Shown: positions 1 through 11,909, counted from the first letter of the stretch. The stretch is 64,000 bases of DNA from Spirodela intermedia (GCA_902729315.2 LR746264.1:4162378-4226377), one strand, 5' to 3'. The notes: generated by a model not told the origin, from the letters alone. A program made the numbers and translations.

Positions 1-904
1 TATTTAATAAGACGACGATCCCCCTCAAACGGCCCGCGAAAGGAACCTCTGAATCTTATGGAGTTGGTCCTCAAGTTCCTCAACATCGATATGCCGCCGG
101 AGAATCGCCCCCAACCGGGCCACGTATTCCATCTTCTCCACCTTCGGCACATGTGCCTGAATCCAGGTCGCGTGAAGGAGGAACCCCATCGGCGCTCCTG
201 CGGCGAAGTGGCGATGATCCGACTGAAGAAATCGTTCGATCTAAGCACCATACCTTTCTTCGGCTTGCTCTATCTGATCTTCTTTTCCCCCTGCTGCCGC
301 ATTTTCCGTGCCGCCGAGAAATTGAAGGCGCCGAAAATTATTCCTTCCACGACGGAGCTTCTTGAGGCGGGAATCAAATTCGAGAAGGTAGCCCCCCTAG
401 GTCGGATGGAATGCTACTTCAAGGTTTCGTTCAAGGCGGGGACGCTGGAGATCCCTTCCCTGACAGTGGACGAGACCACCAGCGCCCTGCTGCGGAACCT
501 CATTGCCCTGGAGCAGTGCTGTGGAGGCAACATTGGAGATCACTTCACCACCTACTCCGTCTTCATGGACAACATCATCAACACCCCCCGCGACGTCGCC
601 ATCCTAGAGAGCATGCTCGGAAGCGGCGCCGAGGTCGCCGACCTATTCAACAGTCTCTGCAAGGGCACCCATCTGAAGTACGAAAAGCACTAGAACGCCG
701 AACTCTTCAAGGAAGTGACGGCCTTCTGCCAACTCGCCCGCCATTGAAGTGACGGCCTTCTGCCAACTCGCCCGCCACAAATGGCGGGCGAGTCTGGTGC
801 ACGACTACTTCCGCAGCCCTTGGGCTCTGGTCTCCCTGTTGGCTGGGTTTCTCCTCCTCGCTTTCACTGCTGTTCAAGCAATCTTCACAGTCCTTAGAAA
901 GTAA
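1..904 (+). pseudogene. DUF247 family pseudogene, 5' end outside the window
   Basis: This is the C-terminal half of a plant DUF247 protein (family of unknown biochemical function, usually with a C-terminal membrane anchor). It aligns closely with the intact DUF247 gene at 56747-58195 and shares stretches such as IALEQCC, ADLFNSLCKGTHLKY and KWRASLVH. Three lesions are visible. A frame change between about 26 and 37 separates a frame-3 piece (FNKTTIPL) from the frame-1 body (RKEPLNLMEL). An in-frame TAG stands at 691-693, directly after THLKYEKH. A 32-bp segment (712-743) is repeated at 746-777 with period 34, which shifts the frame so that the C-terminal anchor (to TAA at 902-904) is read in another frame. 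The gene must start left of the window. A short ORF from the ATG at 58 (211 aa) remains open, but it is only an internal part of the family domain. I call it a pseudogene with high confidence. Confidence 0.88.
712..777 (+). repeat. 32-bp direct repeat (period 34) inside the DUF247 pseudogene
   Basis: Two identical 32-base units, 712-743 and 746-777, are separated by TT. The period of 34 is not a multiple of 3, so the duplication itself causes a frameshift. The other DUF247 copy carries only one unit here, so this arose after the two copies separated. Confidence 0.9.
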
Positions 905-1212
905 TGAAAGTAATTCCCCCCCCCTCCCGCCCCGAGAAGAGGCTGGGAAGAAGGGGATGCACCAGTTCAGCTATCCCTCTATCGTCGGCATTCAACTCTC
1001 ACACTTAGGCTTCCTTTCGCAGTTCATCAACCTATGGAGTTGTCTATTTTGAATGAAGGGTTCGGCTAAGTATGGCCGTATACACTATACTGTAATGTAA
1101 ATCAGTGTTAGTTCTTCAGCATTCATTTAATTATGGGTACATGGTATTGTGCGTAGTAAATAAATACTAGCTCGTTATGGCCCATCTACATATATATACA
1201 TCTACAGTGTAG

Positions 1213-1254
<42 letters not shown>

Positions 1255-1914
1255 AAAGAATCCCCAGCTGAGGTTAGGATGGGAACGAAAGATATGGGAA
1301 CTTCATAGCCAGATCTCATGTCACAGATTTTCGTACAGCATGTCGTTAAAGACAGTTGCTTTACATAGTAAAAACAGCATTTTATCATTTCTATCTATGC
1401 AGAAATTTAACAAATCGAGTGAAATGTGTCAAGGCAAAATCTCCAATCCACAGAGATGGAGCCAGCTATCTGGTGGCAACTATAAATGAATCAATTTGTA
1501 AAACCTCTACACCACTAACCTTCCTCTCTGGTAAAGTATCTCATAAAATTCGATCCTTCTCGCAGAAAACACGAGAAACCAGAGCCTCGGATGAAACCCC
1601 CCAGGAGTTGCAGCTTCCCCCCATTTTAGGGTTCCTGCGGAATTACAATACGCAATAATGTTAAAATCTTAGTATGGACTACGTTAGATTGTAAACACCA
1701 AACCCCACAAGGCCCCTGCTGAGCCCTGATAACTACTTCTACCCTTGAGGTACAAAAAAAATAGACATTTCGAGCTTACCGAATGCAAAAAATAGACATT
1801 TCGAGCCCTGGAACGAACCCTAATGCTTGGCAGTATGATCTTCATAAACAGGCAGTGCCAATTATACACCAACACCCAGAGAGAAGATATTCCATTTGGG
1901 TGATGGGCAAGTAG
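905..1914. other. Intergenic spacer between convergent DUF247 and PPR genes, with extra segment and (GA)n
   Basis: The flanks of this spacer (about 905-1015 and 1690-1914) match the reverse complement of the shorter spacer at 56386-56746, so it belongs to the inverted duplication. About 670 bp in the middle (roughly 1016-1690) have no counterpart there. This middle part holds a (GA)n microsatellite at about 1216-1251. On the minus strand near 1632 it also has a short ORF start (MGGSCNSWGV) preceded by AACCCTAAA, which resembles a plant 5' leader. No gene can be recognised in it. Confidence 0.6.
1216..1251. repeat. (GA)n microsatellite
   Basis: Uninterrupted GA dinucleotides of about 36 bp. 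Confidence 0.95.
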
Positions 1915-3540
1915 TTAGTATACTTTCAACAGCGACCAGCGATCCTGAGAGCATCCCACGTGTTCGGCACAGGACTTGGGCATCAAGACCTTCTCCGTCA
2001 TCTCCCCAAACAGCTCCCGGGCTTCACTCAGCAGCCCCCTCTCGCAGAGGAACCCCATCACTGTGCTGTAACTGACCTCATCGGGCTTGCAAGAATCATC
2101 CTCGGAGAACATCCCCTTTAGCAACTCTACCGCCTTATCAGTGTTGCCCACCTTGCAATATCCCTTGATGAGAGCATTGTATGTGATGACGTTCGGCTTG
2201 ATGCCCATGGAAGTCATCTCCTCGAAGAGGGTCTGGGCGTGCTCAACCAGGCATTCGTCGCAGAAGGCATTAATCACCGTACTGTAAGAGACAACGTCCG
2301 GCTGGCAAGGGCCGCCGAGGTCTAGCATTTTCCTGAGCAGCTGCAAAGCCAGGTTAGTGTTGCCTGCCTGACAATGGCCCTTCACAATGGTGTTGTACGT
2401 GTTGGTGTTCGGGGAGATACCTGTCTCGGGCATTTCTTCAAACAGCTTGACAGCATCACCCACGGATCCATGCTCACAGAGCCCATTGATGACCGTGTTA
2501 TAGGTGACCACATCTGGCTTACAGAAACTCTGGCTCTCACCCATGGAGCTAAGCAGCCTGAGGGCCACCACGAGGTCCCCCGCGCGGCAGTGGCCTTTGA
2601 TGAGGGTGTTGTAGGTGGCGACGTTGGGGGAAATGTCCCTGGACTTCATTTCCTCGAACAGCCTGCTCGCGTCCGTCACCGCCCCTTCCTCACAGAGCTT
2701 GTTGATGACGGTGCTGTAGGTGAACACGTCGGGCTTGCAGCAACGGTCGTCGGCGGTCATCCACCGGAGGAACTCGGCCGCCGCGTCGGCGTTGCCCTTC
2801 TTGCAGAGGCCCTTGACGAGGATGTTGTAGGTCACGATGTTCGGAGGGACGCCAAAGGAGGCCATCTCTTCGATCAGAGCAACGGCATCGTTGATGGATC
2901 CTTCCTCGCAGAGCCGGTCGATCACCGTGGTGAAGGTAACCACGTTGGGCTTGCAGGCGCTCCCCTGTGAGCTCAAATCTCTCAGCAGTTCGATGGCAGC
3001 GTTGGTCCTCCCCTTCCGGCACAGCCCGTTGACGATGGTGTTGTGGGTGACGATGTTGGGAGAAATCCCTCTAAATTTCATCTCCTCCACCAGCGACAGA
3101 GCGCCATCAAGAGAGCCCTCCTTGCACAGCCCATCAATGACCGCACTGTACATGAACACGTCCGGCTGGCAGGGGGAAATTCCCGTCGTCATTTCTTCTA
3201 GTACCTTGAGGGCGGTACCGGCGCGGCCCATCCTGCAGAGCCCCTTCACGAGAATGGTGTATGAGAAGACGTCAGGGGGGCAACCCAGAAGGGGCATCCT
3301 CCCGAGAAGCTCTCGCGCGAGGTGGGCTCTGTTCTTCGCGCAGAGGTCGCTTATGAGGGGGTTGAACAGCGGAGGTCGCAGAAGAAGACCTCGTTTGATC
3401 GTCCCCGCCACAGCTCCCAAGCTTACCGGCGCTCGCGCGGTGTGGCGGGGGCTGAAGCTGAAGAATGCGAGGAAGATGAACCCACCGGCACCATGGCTCC
3501 TCCGCTTAATCCATCTCATACCTCTCGCCGCCGCCGGCAT
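1915..3540 (-). CDS. P-class pentatricopeptide repeat (PPR) protein, Rf-like
   Basis: Intronless 541-aa ORF. PPR proteins bind organellar RNA in a sequence-specific way, one base per repeat, and act in RNA stability, processing or restoration of fertility. From about residue 60 to 520 there are 12-13 consecutive repeats, e.g. VFTYSTVINKLCEEGAVTDA and VATYNTLIKGHCRAGDL. Repeats alternate strictly between 35 and 37 residues, giving a 72-residue (216-bp) higher-order unit. The 37-mers end in C(K/Q)P(D/N) and the 35-mers in (I/V)xPN. There is no C-terminal E, DYW or SMR domain, so it is P-class. The N-terminus is Arg-rich and hydrophobic with few acids, which suits organelle import; translation could start at M1 or at M8 (MRWIKRR). 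It converges with the DUF247 pseudogene. A second copy at 55610-56385 is decayed. The organelle and target RNA cannot be read from the sequence. Confidence 0.9.
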   Translation of the reverse strand: MPAAARGMRWIKRRSHGAGGFIFLAFFSFSPRHTARAPVSLGAVAGTIKRGLLLRPPLFNPLISDLCAKNRAHLARELLGRMPLLGCPPDVFSYTILVKGLCRMGRAGTALKVLEEMTTGISPCQPDVFMYSAVIDGLCKEGSLDGALSLVEEMKFRGISPNIVTHNTIVNGLCRKGRTNAAIELLRDLSSQGSACKPNVVTFTTVIDRLCEEGSINDAVALIEEMASFGVPPNIVTYNILVKGLCKKGNADAAAEFLRWMTADDRCCKPDVFTYSTVINKLCEEGAVTDASRLFEEMKSRDISPNVATYNTLIKGHCRAGDLVVALRLLSSMGESQSFCKPDVVTYNTVINGLCEHGSVGDAVKLFEEMPETGISPNTNTYNTIVKGHCQAGNTNLALQLLRKMLDLGGPCQPDVVSYSTVINAFCDECLVEHAQTLFEEMTSMGIKPNVITYNALIKGYCKVGNTDKAVELLKGMFSEDDSCKPDEVSYSTVMGFLCERGLLSEARELFGEMTEKVLMPKSCAEHVGCSQDRWSLLKVY

Positions 3541-3651
3541 ACACCCGCAGAGTTCGGTTGAACCAGCCCCCGGAGAAACGGCACAGCAGCAGGAGTCTCT
3601 CCTGTTCTTCCAAACCCCTCGACGGAGCTTCTCATCACAGGAAGTTTATCT

Positions 3652-3806
3652 GTCGCCGACAACGAGGCCCTGCCGGAGAGGGGTACAGGTGCCGCCGACG
3701 GCGAGGCCCTGGCGGAGAGGAGTTTTAGGTGTCGCCGACGGCGAGGCCCAAACGGAGAGGGGTTTTAGGTGTCACGGACGGCGAGGCCCTGAGAGGGTTT
3801 TAGGGC
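3652..3806. repeat. 40-bp GC-rich minisatellite upstream of the PPR gene
   Basis: About four imperfect units (3652-3690, 3691-3730, 3731-3770 and a partial one from 3771) share the core GACGGCGAGGCCC...GGAGAGG and end in TTTTAGGT. It lies about 110-270 bp upstream of the PPR start codon, so it is in the 5' leader or promoter. Confidence 0.85.
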
Positions 3807-6800
3807 TCAGAACGGGGTGAGAGAGGTGTGACATCAGCCATTAAAAAGGTCTTCATTTTTTAACTAGAGCTGATTTAGGACATGGAAACCTGGAAGATCA
3901 TGAGAGAATTTTACGGATTTGATCTTCAAAGGTTACCATTTTTAAGATTAAGTAGTTAGAAGCTTACCACCGTCCGTAAGGAAAATGATTTTCTCAATTA
4001 TTTCATTATTTATGATTTTGATGCTAATAAATACAGTTATTGAAATAGACATACAAGTTTTATTAGGATAGTTATTTGAATATCTCATGAAAATAAAAGG
4101 ACTTTGTAATTTAAAAATATAATGAAAATAGTTTCAAATTTTAATAGAGATAAAATAAAAGGACTTTTTAATAGATATAAAATTTTATAAATACCATACA
4201 AAACGTATTGTTTGTATATGGACTACTAATTAAGGAATAAATCTTCTAGCATAGTTAAGAGGAGAAAATGTAGAATTAGAATTAAACATAATGAGAAGCT
4301 AACTTGGCTTTGGATGTTTTATTTTCATATTAGTGTTTGGCTTTGAGAAATCACTAAGTAAATCGGTGAAATTACCCCATTAAAAACATGTCAAAGTAGT
4401 CAATTAAGGAGATATTATATTCTACAATTCCAAGAGTTTACACTTTCTGAAAATTCAAATGCCTTTTCAATCCAAATCAACTCTCATATTTTTGGAGTTC
4501 TCTATTCACTTGAAAACAAAACTGACTTATTTCTGAAATTGATTTAAACATTGATAAATTACTTGATGTCTACAATGCCAAATCTTGATGACATCAATGA
4601 AAATTAAACTCTTTCATTGCAGAAATGCCCATTACATTTGAAACGGATTTGAAACTTTATGAACTCTACAACAAATCAAGAATTAGGCCTGAAATATATG
4701 GATTAGTTATCTCATAAATTATGAGGTTTTCCTCCTACCTTCTGGTTGATATAGATGTCATGGAATATTAATATTTTGAGGTTAGAAGAAAATTTATAAA
4801 TCACACACATCACTGAAAACATTACTACTCTGAAACTATCTTTTAAAATTGTACAAAACTTGAAAACATAAGAGTGTCTTTCAGATTATTTATATTATTC
4901 TTTCAAGAAAATTCACGATAGTACTGATAAGACTACTTGATTTAAGATTATAATGTTTATAATTGAAATGTTTTTATCATTTCATACATAATCTTTTGTC
5001 CCAATTGAAATGTGAAGATCATTATGTTGGAATAATCAAACATAAGAGTGTCCCAATTCTGCCTATTTGTCATACTTACATCAAACTTTTCTACATGTTA
5101 GTAGATGTGTCAAAATCACATGCATTGTGATAAAACCACTTAGTACCCTCTCACTAAGGATATTGAACTTTTTATATTATTTCACACATCATCTATCCAT
5201 TTCTAGTCTTAGAGGAAACTACCCTCAAGTATTAAATTACTTTTCTCAAAAATACATACTAACTTTCACAAAATTAATTGTCCACCTCACATAAATTTGC
5301 CTCCTCAAAGACAGCCTATCTTGGGTCAAATATGATTACCAACACCTCATGTCTTTGACTAATACATTTTTCCCCCACCACCCAATTACCTTAGGGTATA
5401 TGAAGAGCAATGGTGGTGGTGAATGAGTTGATTATTCTCTGAATTGAGTTCATGAAGAGAATGAAGTTTTCTCATTCATTGTTGATGCATATGATTCAAA
5501 GAGAATGATGATGAGCACTGAATCTTTATGTTTTTCGATCAGTTTTTAATTTAGAACTATTTTCTTATAAGTAAACCTTCACCTTCTTTTGGTTTTCTTG
5601 TTTTATCAAAGCTTCAATATTCACAATCTTATCCAAAAACATGACAGTTTTTGGAACATGTGATAATGAAGTTCAGACCTTTCAAAACCTTCAAATCTCA
5701 TATTATCGTGGCTATTTTTGTTCAAGTTTAAATAAAAACTTCTTTAATTAATGGAGAACATTTGGATTGAAGTCTACATTGGATTCAAATCATCAAACTT
5801 TTCTTTCATTTTTGCCAATGTAAGCAACTTATGTGTCACCATTGGGTTGCTCTCTTCAAAACTCCAATAGAGAGCTTTTCTAACATTATATCAAAATGAT
5901 AAATACTGTATAATATGAGTAAATCAGCACATAATCAAAGATGAAATAGTCAACAAGACGTGTTAACTTATAGCAAATAACCTTATACTTAACCTTTAAT
6001 TTGTAGATGTTCCTTCAATTAATAATCTTTTACCTTGAATAGTCCTAAGATAGAAAACCACAATCTCAAAAAGTAAAGTCATTGATTTGATCATTAATAA
6101 TAATATAAAAAATATTTAATAAAAAACGATATAATGACTTTTTGAATATATTAAATATTTGAAACATATAAGTGACGCATAAAGTAATAATATTATATAA
6201 TTATTAATCAATAAAGTTTATTCATAGTGATCAAAACAATAGACATCAACACATAAGTCATAGGTTCCTAACTAATTTTGATGCTTACAAAATAGAGAAG
6301 AAGAAAATATTAAAATTTAGAAGAATTATATATATATGATAAAAATTATGATTATTAAGAAAATTATTAAAACTGAGAAAATAAAGTCGATATAAAATGG
6401 ACACCTTATATCATGAAATGGTTAGAGATACTTTGAAAATTGTAATACTTTACAGAGCATGTCATATCGAATTTAAGAGAGAAATTTTCACTTCTCACTT
6501 GAGTTTCACTTGCCAATTTTAAGGTCAATTAACTTGAATATCTACATGGGTTGACTTGCCAGACCTAAATTTAGGAGTGGTGAGTCTCCTAAATTGCTAA
6601 TTTGTTTTATTAAGTCACCCACATCGATTCACCTAGATCAACTCATGGGTCAACATTTTTGAGACTTGATTTATGTCCTTTTAATGACTTTTCTTTCAAA
6701 AATATTTTCATTTGTTTAAAATTAAATTTCTTTTCATTTGAATATCGTCCACTATGATACACCTAAAAATTTATGTCAATCAAAATGTATCATATGAAAT

Positions 6801-7119
6801 AATTTAAATATTTATTCAATCATTAGAGTGACAACAAGATATTTATGATAAAAGTTGAAGCTTATAGTAAACAAGCCCATATACTTAACAGCTTTTGAAA
6901 GAAAAATGTGCACATTGGATGAAAAATGAAATGAAATATTTTATTTAATGATGTTACCAAATTGATACCACCCACATCAAATTTAAATGTAATTTAACAA
7001 AATCTTGATGGTGGATTACAATGCTCATTCAAGAAGATCCCTTTGTAACTTTCAAAAGTAAAGCATTGTTTTGAAAACATGCTGATTATAGGGCATCTTT
7101 TTCCATGGTCCATGTTTTG

Positions 7120-7300
7120 CTCTATCCACATTATTTTAATTTTTTTCTTAATATACACCCACAACCATATATATAAACTTCTCAATAAACTGCTCTATCC
7201 ACGTTTCTTATTAGTCACCCACAACCATTTATATAAACTGCTCTATACATATTACTTTATTGTTTTTCTTACTATACACCCACAACCATATATAAACTAA
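7120..7300. repeat. Three imperfect tandem units with CACCCACAACCAT core
   Basis: Three units of uneven length (about 50-75 bp) each start with GCTCTAT(C/A)CA and contain CACCCACAACCAT followed by TATATAAACT. The core recurs near 7157, 7217 and 7278. Confidence 0.75.
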
Positions 7301-9559
7301 TCATTATTATTTTTTTCTCTCCCTCCCACCCAACATGTTTCATTTTTCTATGGTTTATGTTGTACATTAATACCATGGGCATTTCATAGACAAGTAGATG
7401 AATAACTCAAACAGATTTTAGTTAAAAAATATAATTTTGAGAGATAATTTATATCCTTGACATTTCTCTAATTTAGGAGCACAATTATTATAGTTACTTT
7501 TCTGATTTGAATAGAATAGTAAATAATAAAGTTTGTTTTGTTTTAATCTAAGTTGAAGCCTAATATGCATATATTTAAATTTCTCCATAATAATATTAAA
7601 TTTTAGTCTAAAATAGTGATGGCATGGGCATGTTTGAGATCTAAAAATTCACAAAAAATTCAATTTTTCTATCTTAATTTCCTGGTTGTTTTAAATTGTA
7701 AAATAAACTATGTTATGTGTCACCAATTTTAAGTACACTTATGGTCATCTTCAAACCTTCTACATAGTGGATACTTCTCTTTCCTCATAACATTTGGTTA
7801 CTTACTATATCATCAGTATCAACATCTAGAAGATTAAATTGGCTTCCTTAGGTGATTTTATTACGAAAAAATCTTAAGCATTTGTTTGTGGTAATAACGT
7901 TCATGATTGAAGCTCCATTACATTTTTTGAGAAATAAGCAAAATCCAATTCCTGTAAGGGATTTAGCAAGGATTTTTAAAGAGAAGATTGCATGTTGTAT
8001 TGTTATGAGCTTGTAATCCCCTTTAGAATTCCCAAAGCTCTTATATCTTTTCTTTGTAGTTGTTTTGTAATATTTTCTGATTTCTTGTTTTCTATGCATA
8101 GGACAATTGCATTTTAATCTTCATTACTCATTTATGGTATCCTAGGAAAAAGAGTATATCTTTAATAAGATGTCAAGACTATCAATGAGTCCTTGATTGA
8201 TTAATAGTTTAGCGGTCCAAAGTCCATCTTCATAAACTTGAGTGGAGCCTCATAATTAGCCATTAAATGATTTTTCCAACATAGCTAAGGAACCTTGAAG
8301 TAAAGAATTTCTATTCATAATATGATGAAACTTCTAACTAGTAAAACTAGGTCATTACTCGAGGAAATTGTATAATCTGGTAAAATAACATAGTCAATAA
8401 GTGGCCACTTGATGGTTCAAAATGAGTTGATTTGGCTACAAAATTTTTGATATAGATACCAAATCTCTCAATATGCTTGATATTTAAAGGTAAAAACTCT
8501 TAAGAAAACCAACCTAGTTGAATAAGCCGTGGAACCCAAATGGCAGAGCTCTATGGCATATCAGCCCAAGATTAAGAGAAGCCCTATCACTCACACACTT
8601 TGCATACCACATTCCAAAATTGGGATAGCTTATTACTAGATCCTCATGGTCAATGAACTGTTCATCTAATTAGCCACCATTTATGTGAGATGTTCCTAAA
8701 AATGTATATCAATGGAGAATTTTACTAGTACAAAACATGAAGAACCTTTACAAATATAAAGTAGATGCAAAATCATTTATTTTAGGATAGACCTAGTTAC
8801 TATCAAAAAAATTATATGCAACATTGTAGATCATGGACACTATGCTTTTAGGAATGGTAGCCTAGAAATCAGGGCTTAGGATAAACCTCAAAGAAGAGAT
8901 AATGTCATGTTGTGCAAGCTTGCCTACTCGTCTATGCACACACTGGTGTTGGGTACCACGCACTTGGCATTCTCACGTCAAGTATGAGATATACCTTGTC
9001 CCATTCACAAAAGATGACGAGAGGGTCCTCGTTGCATCCATACTTGTCATAAAGTTGCAAGGTTGAAATCATCTTTTAACCCCCCTATGCTACTTGAGCT
9101 CTTCTTATCCCCAAGATGAAACCTAACCATATTTCATATATGAGGAAGATATTGAGGCAATATGGAAGATAATTACTTAGGCCCTAACAAAAAATCCATC
9201 CCTAATATGTGTTTGAAGTCATCAATGGGCAAAACCATGAAGTGCACCATCAATGGACATAGCAAACCACCTCTAACCCACAGCAATGTCTCACATGGCA
9301 TCCCAATCAATGGACACACCTTCAAGCATATGTCATTGATGTGATGGTCTCATTTGAATAGTGACAACCTCAATCATGTAACCTCCTAGTCTAATAAATT
9401 GTGGTTATCTTCACTATTCACCAAAGCAAAGGTTAATAACAAGTTGTGGCTTGCCATTCATAGTGACCTCCAAGAAGATGAGCCATCATAATGTAGCCCA
9501 AAATACAGCATAGCAAGTGAAGCTTACACTAGAATCCCAATTGCTTCGGAGTTAAGCCA

Positions 9560-10060
9560 GAAAGAAGAGGGAGCTAAAAGATGACCTGAAATCTTATTAG
9601 GGCCCACTAAAGAGTGAGAAGACTAATTCAAACCCAGTTTGTTGTTTAGTTTATTTTTTTATTTTTCAGTTTTTTATTTCTATTTTGTGTTTTTTAAAAT
9701 ATATTTTGATTATATTTCATAATCTATTTTCTTTTTCAGAGCTTGTATCCTTCTAAAGACATCCATCCTCCTTTTTAAGCCTATATAAAGGCCCTAATTA
9801 TAATCAAAGAAAAAGAAAAGTAATAGGAGTTTTTCTTTCTTATGAGATTATCCCTCCTCTCCTTGTAGATTCAAGGGTTATCCTTGATTTTTGAATTTAA
9901 GATCACCTTCTTGTAGATTCAAGGGTTCAAATATTTAATTATGTTGATTCATAACATGATTCCTTCTTTAAGGTTCATACTTTGTTGGTTTAAGCCTAGA
10001 TCTTGGTATTATATAAAAATTGATGTTGTGTCACATCATCCATCTATTGCCATTAACTCA
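9560..10060 (+). mobile_element. Candidate LTR (3' or solo) of a Ty3/gypsy-like retrotransposon
   Basis: A purine-rich tract (AAAGAAGAGGGAGC, about 9561) is followed by T-rich DNA and a TATA-like CCTATATAAAGGCCC at about 9779. An A-rich leader follows, then two copies of CTTGTAGATTCAAGGGTT (about 9863 and 9911). This order (polypurine tract, U3, TATA, R/U5) is typical of plant gypsy LTRs. No second LTR, target-site duplication or intact pol was found, so the boundaries are approximate. Confidence 0.35.
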
Positions 10061-10576
10061 ATGCATTATTGTAGTGTTGCCAATGTTTGAAAGGAGTTCA
10101 ACATAGGAAAACCACTCTTAACTATTGATGTCCTTTGCTCAGCCAAACCACTTAACACATACTTTGTCCACTTAATTTGAGCATTCCTTCACACAATAGA
10201 TACATTTGAAGATGAATCATCCCATCTTAGGAGGGGCCCTAGATTGTCCAATTCCTCTTTGTGTGACTACATAAATTAGTTTCTTCTTCAAGATGTGTGC
10301 TTTAAGGATTTAAGGCTAAATCTTTCTCCCATTTGCATCAATGCTATGTCATATCACCCAATGATCCCTATTGGCTTAATGTATTGTTATAGTGTTGCCA
10401 ACAATTGAATGGGCTTTAGTATAGAAAGATAGTTATCAACTACAACTGTCTCTTGTTTGGCCAAGTCACCAATCATGTGCTTTCTCCACTCAATTTGGAT
10501 ATTCTGATCGTCCAATCAGTGCCTTTGTAGATGAATCATTCCTTCTTTAGAGGGTCCCTAAATGCTCCATTCCCTC
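9959..10576. repeat. About 300-bp diverged tandem duplication
   Basis: Unit 1 (about 9959-10257) and unit 2 (about 10277-10576) align along their whole length. Shared anchors include GTAGTGTTGCCAA/TATAGTGTTGCCAA, GGCCAA(G)TCACC-type segments, GTAGATGAATCAT/GAAGATGAATCAT, and a closing CCAATTCCTC/CCATTCCCTC. Confidence 0.8.
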
Positions 10577-11700
10577 AATACCCACTACAATTGCACTCCA
10601 CGTAGACCCTTCTACCCATGTAGTCTTCCTTACTGCCCATTGTGATTGCCCTTGTGTCCCCCACTGTTGCCTCTCTTCTTACCTCATCTCTTGTGTGAAA
10701 CCTTAGTAGAATGTGATTAATAGTCCCCCAATGCTTTGGCTGCCACCATATCTGATAGTACGTCCCCCATTCCTGGGCATGATAACTTTGCATGTGATCA
10801 AGCTTTGAGACCAACCACAAAGTTAAACAACTTGTCTTTGTTGAACATATTATGTATGTTAAAGAATAATTAAGCAAAGCACTCCACGTACTCTTCCATT
10901 GTGCCTACATGATGAAGTTTTCAAAGTGCATGTTGGCCATCCTTACAATGTTTATGGAGAGTAACTACACCTTCAACTGCTTTATGGACTTGTTCCATAA
11001 ATCACTAGGAGTTCTTATTAAATTTTCCATGTAGGTTCTATTGGATTAAATAATTTTTATGTTAATAAATTGAAAACATAAATTTATGTATAAAAAAACT
11101 TCATAAACTATGTTGAACTGTACGAATATCTAAGTAAAGATTTTTTTATTTACATGTTTTATAAAATATATTTTATAGGCCCTAAATAAACAATTACCTC
11201 AAAAATCATGTTTGTAGTGCTGATTAAAACCAGATCAAAACATATCATTTTGGAACAGAATTAGAGAAGTGAGAAAATGAGCCCAAAAATATGTCAATTC
11301 ATTCTCCCATCCACCATAACAAATCTAAGATAATTACTTCAAAACACATCATTTATATAAAAGTGTGCTCAATTAACACCTCAATTTGAGACAATCTCAT
11401 CTATTTGATCATTTATATCCTTAACGAAAAAGTTTACTACAAGCTGTTACATGCTCAAGGCTCTTCTGCTGAACTCATCTACATCATCAAATAAGCTTCT
11501 ATTGCAACATATTATGTCTTAGGAAGTGGTTACAACTTATTATCATACCTGAAGGCACTTTGGAAGGAATTGTAACATGGGTAGATAGGTCAACTAGTGC
11601 CTTTGTGTTTAATGTGAGGTGATGGTCACATAAACACTATCATGTAAAAGGGAAATGCTGATCTACTGAAGTAGTAACCCCCTAGAAAGTGGACATAGGC

Positions 11701-11810
11701 TTAAAACATGTTAGAACTTAGTGTGTTGAGCTAAAGAAATAGTGTGTCAACCCACTAAACAATTATGTAGACTCAAAGGATTTAAAACATGTTAGAACTT
11801 AGTGTGTTGA
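11701..11810. repeat. 29-bp exact direct repeat, spacing 81 bp
   Basis: The same 29 bases (core AAAACATGTTAGAACTTAG) begin at 11701 and again at 11782, indicating a recent 81-bp duplication. Confidence 0.9.
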
Positions 11811-11865
11811 CCTCAGGCAAGAGTGTCAATCCTGCCCAGCCCTCCAAGTATACCTTCTTGAAGTG

Positions 11866-11873
<8 letters not shown>

Positions 11874-11909
<36 letters not shown>
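11874..11909. repeat. (GA)n microsatellite
   Basis: Pure GA dinucleotides of about 36 bp. They inflate artefactual ER/RE-rich and SL-rich ORFs on the two strands. Confidence 0.95.

Noticed and set aside
2374-2970. 198-aa plus-strand ORF opposite the PPR gene
   Set aside because: Shadow of the repetitive, GC-rich PPR coding sequence.
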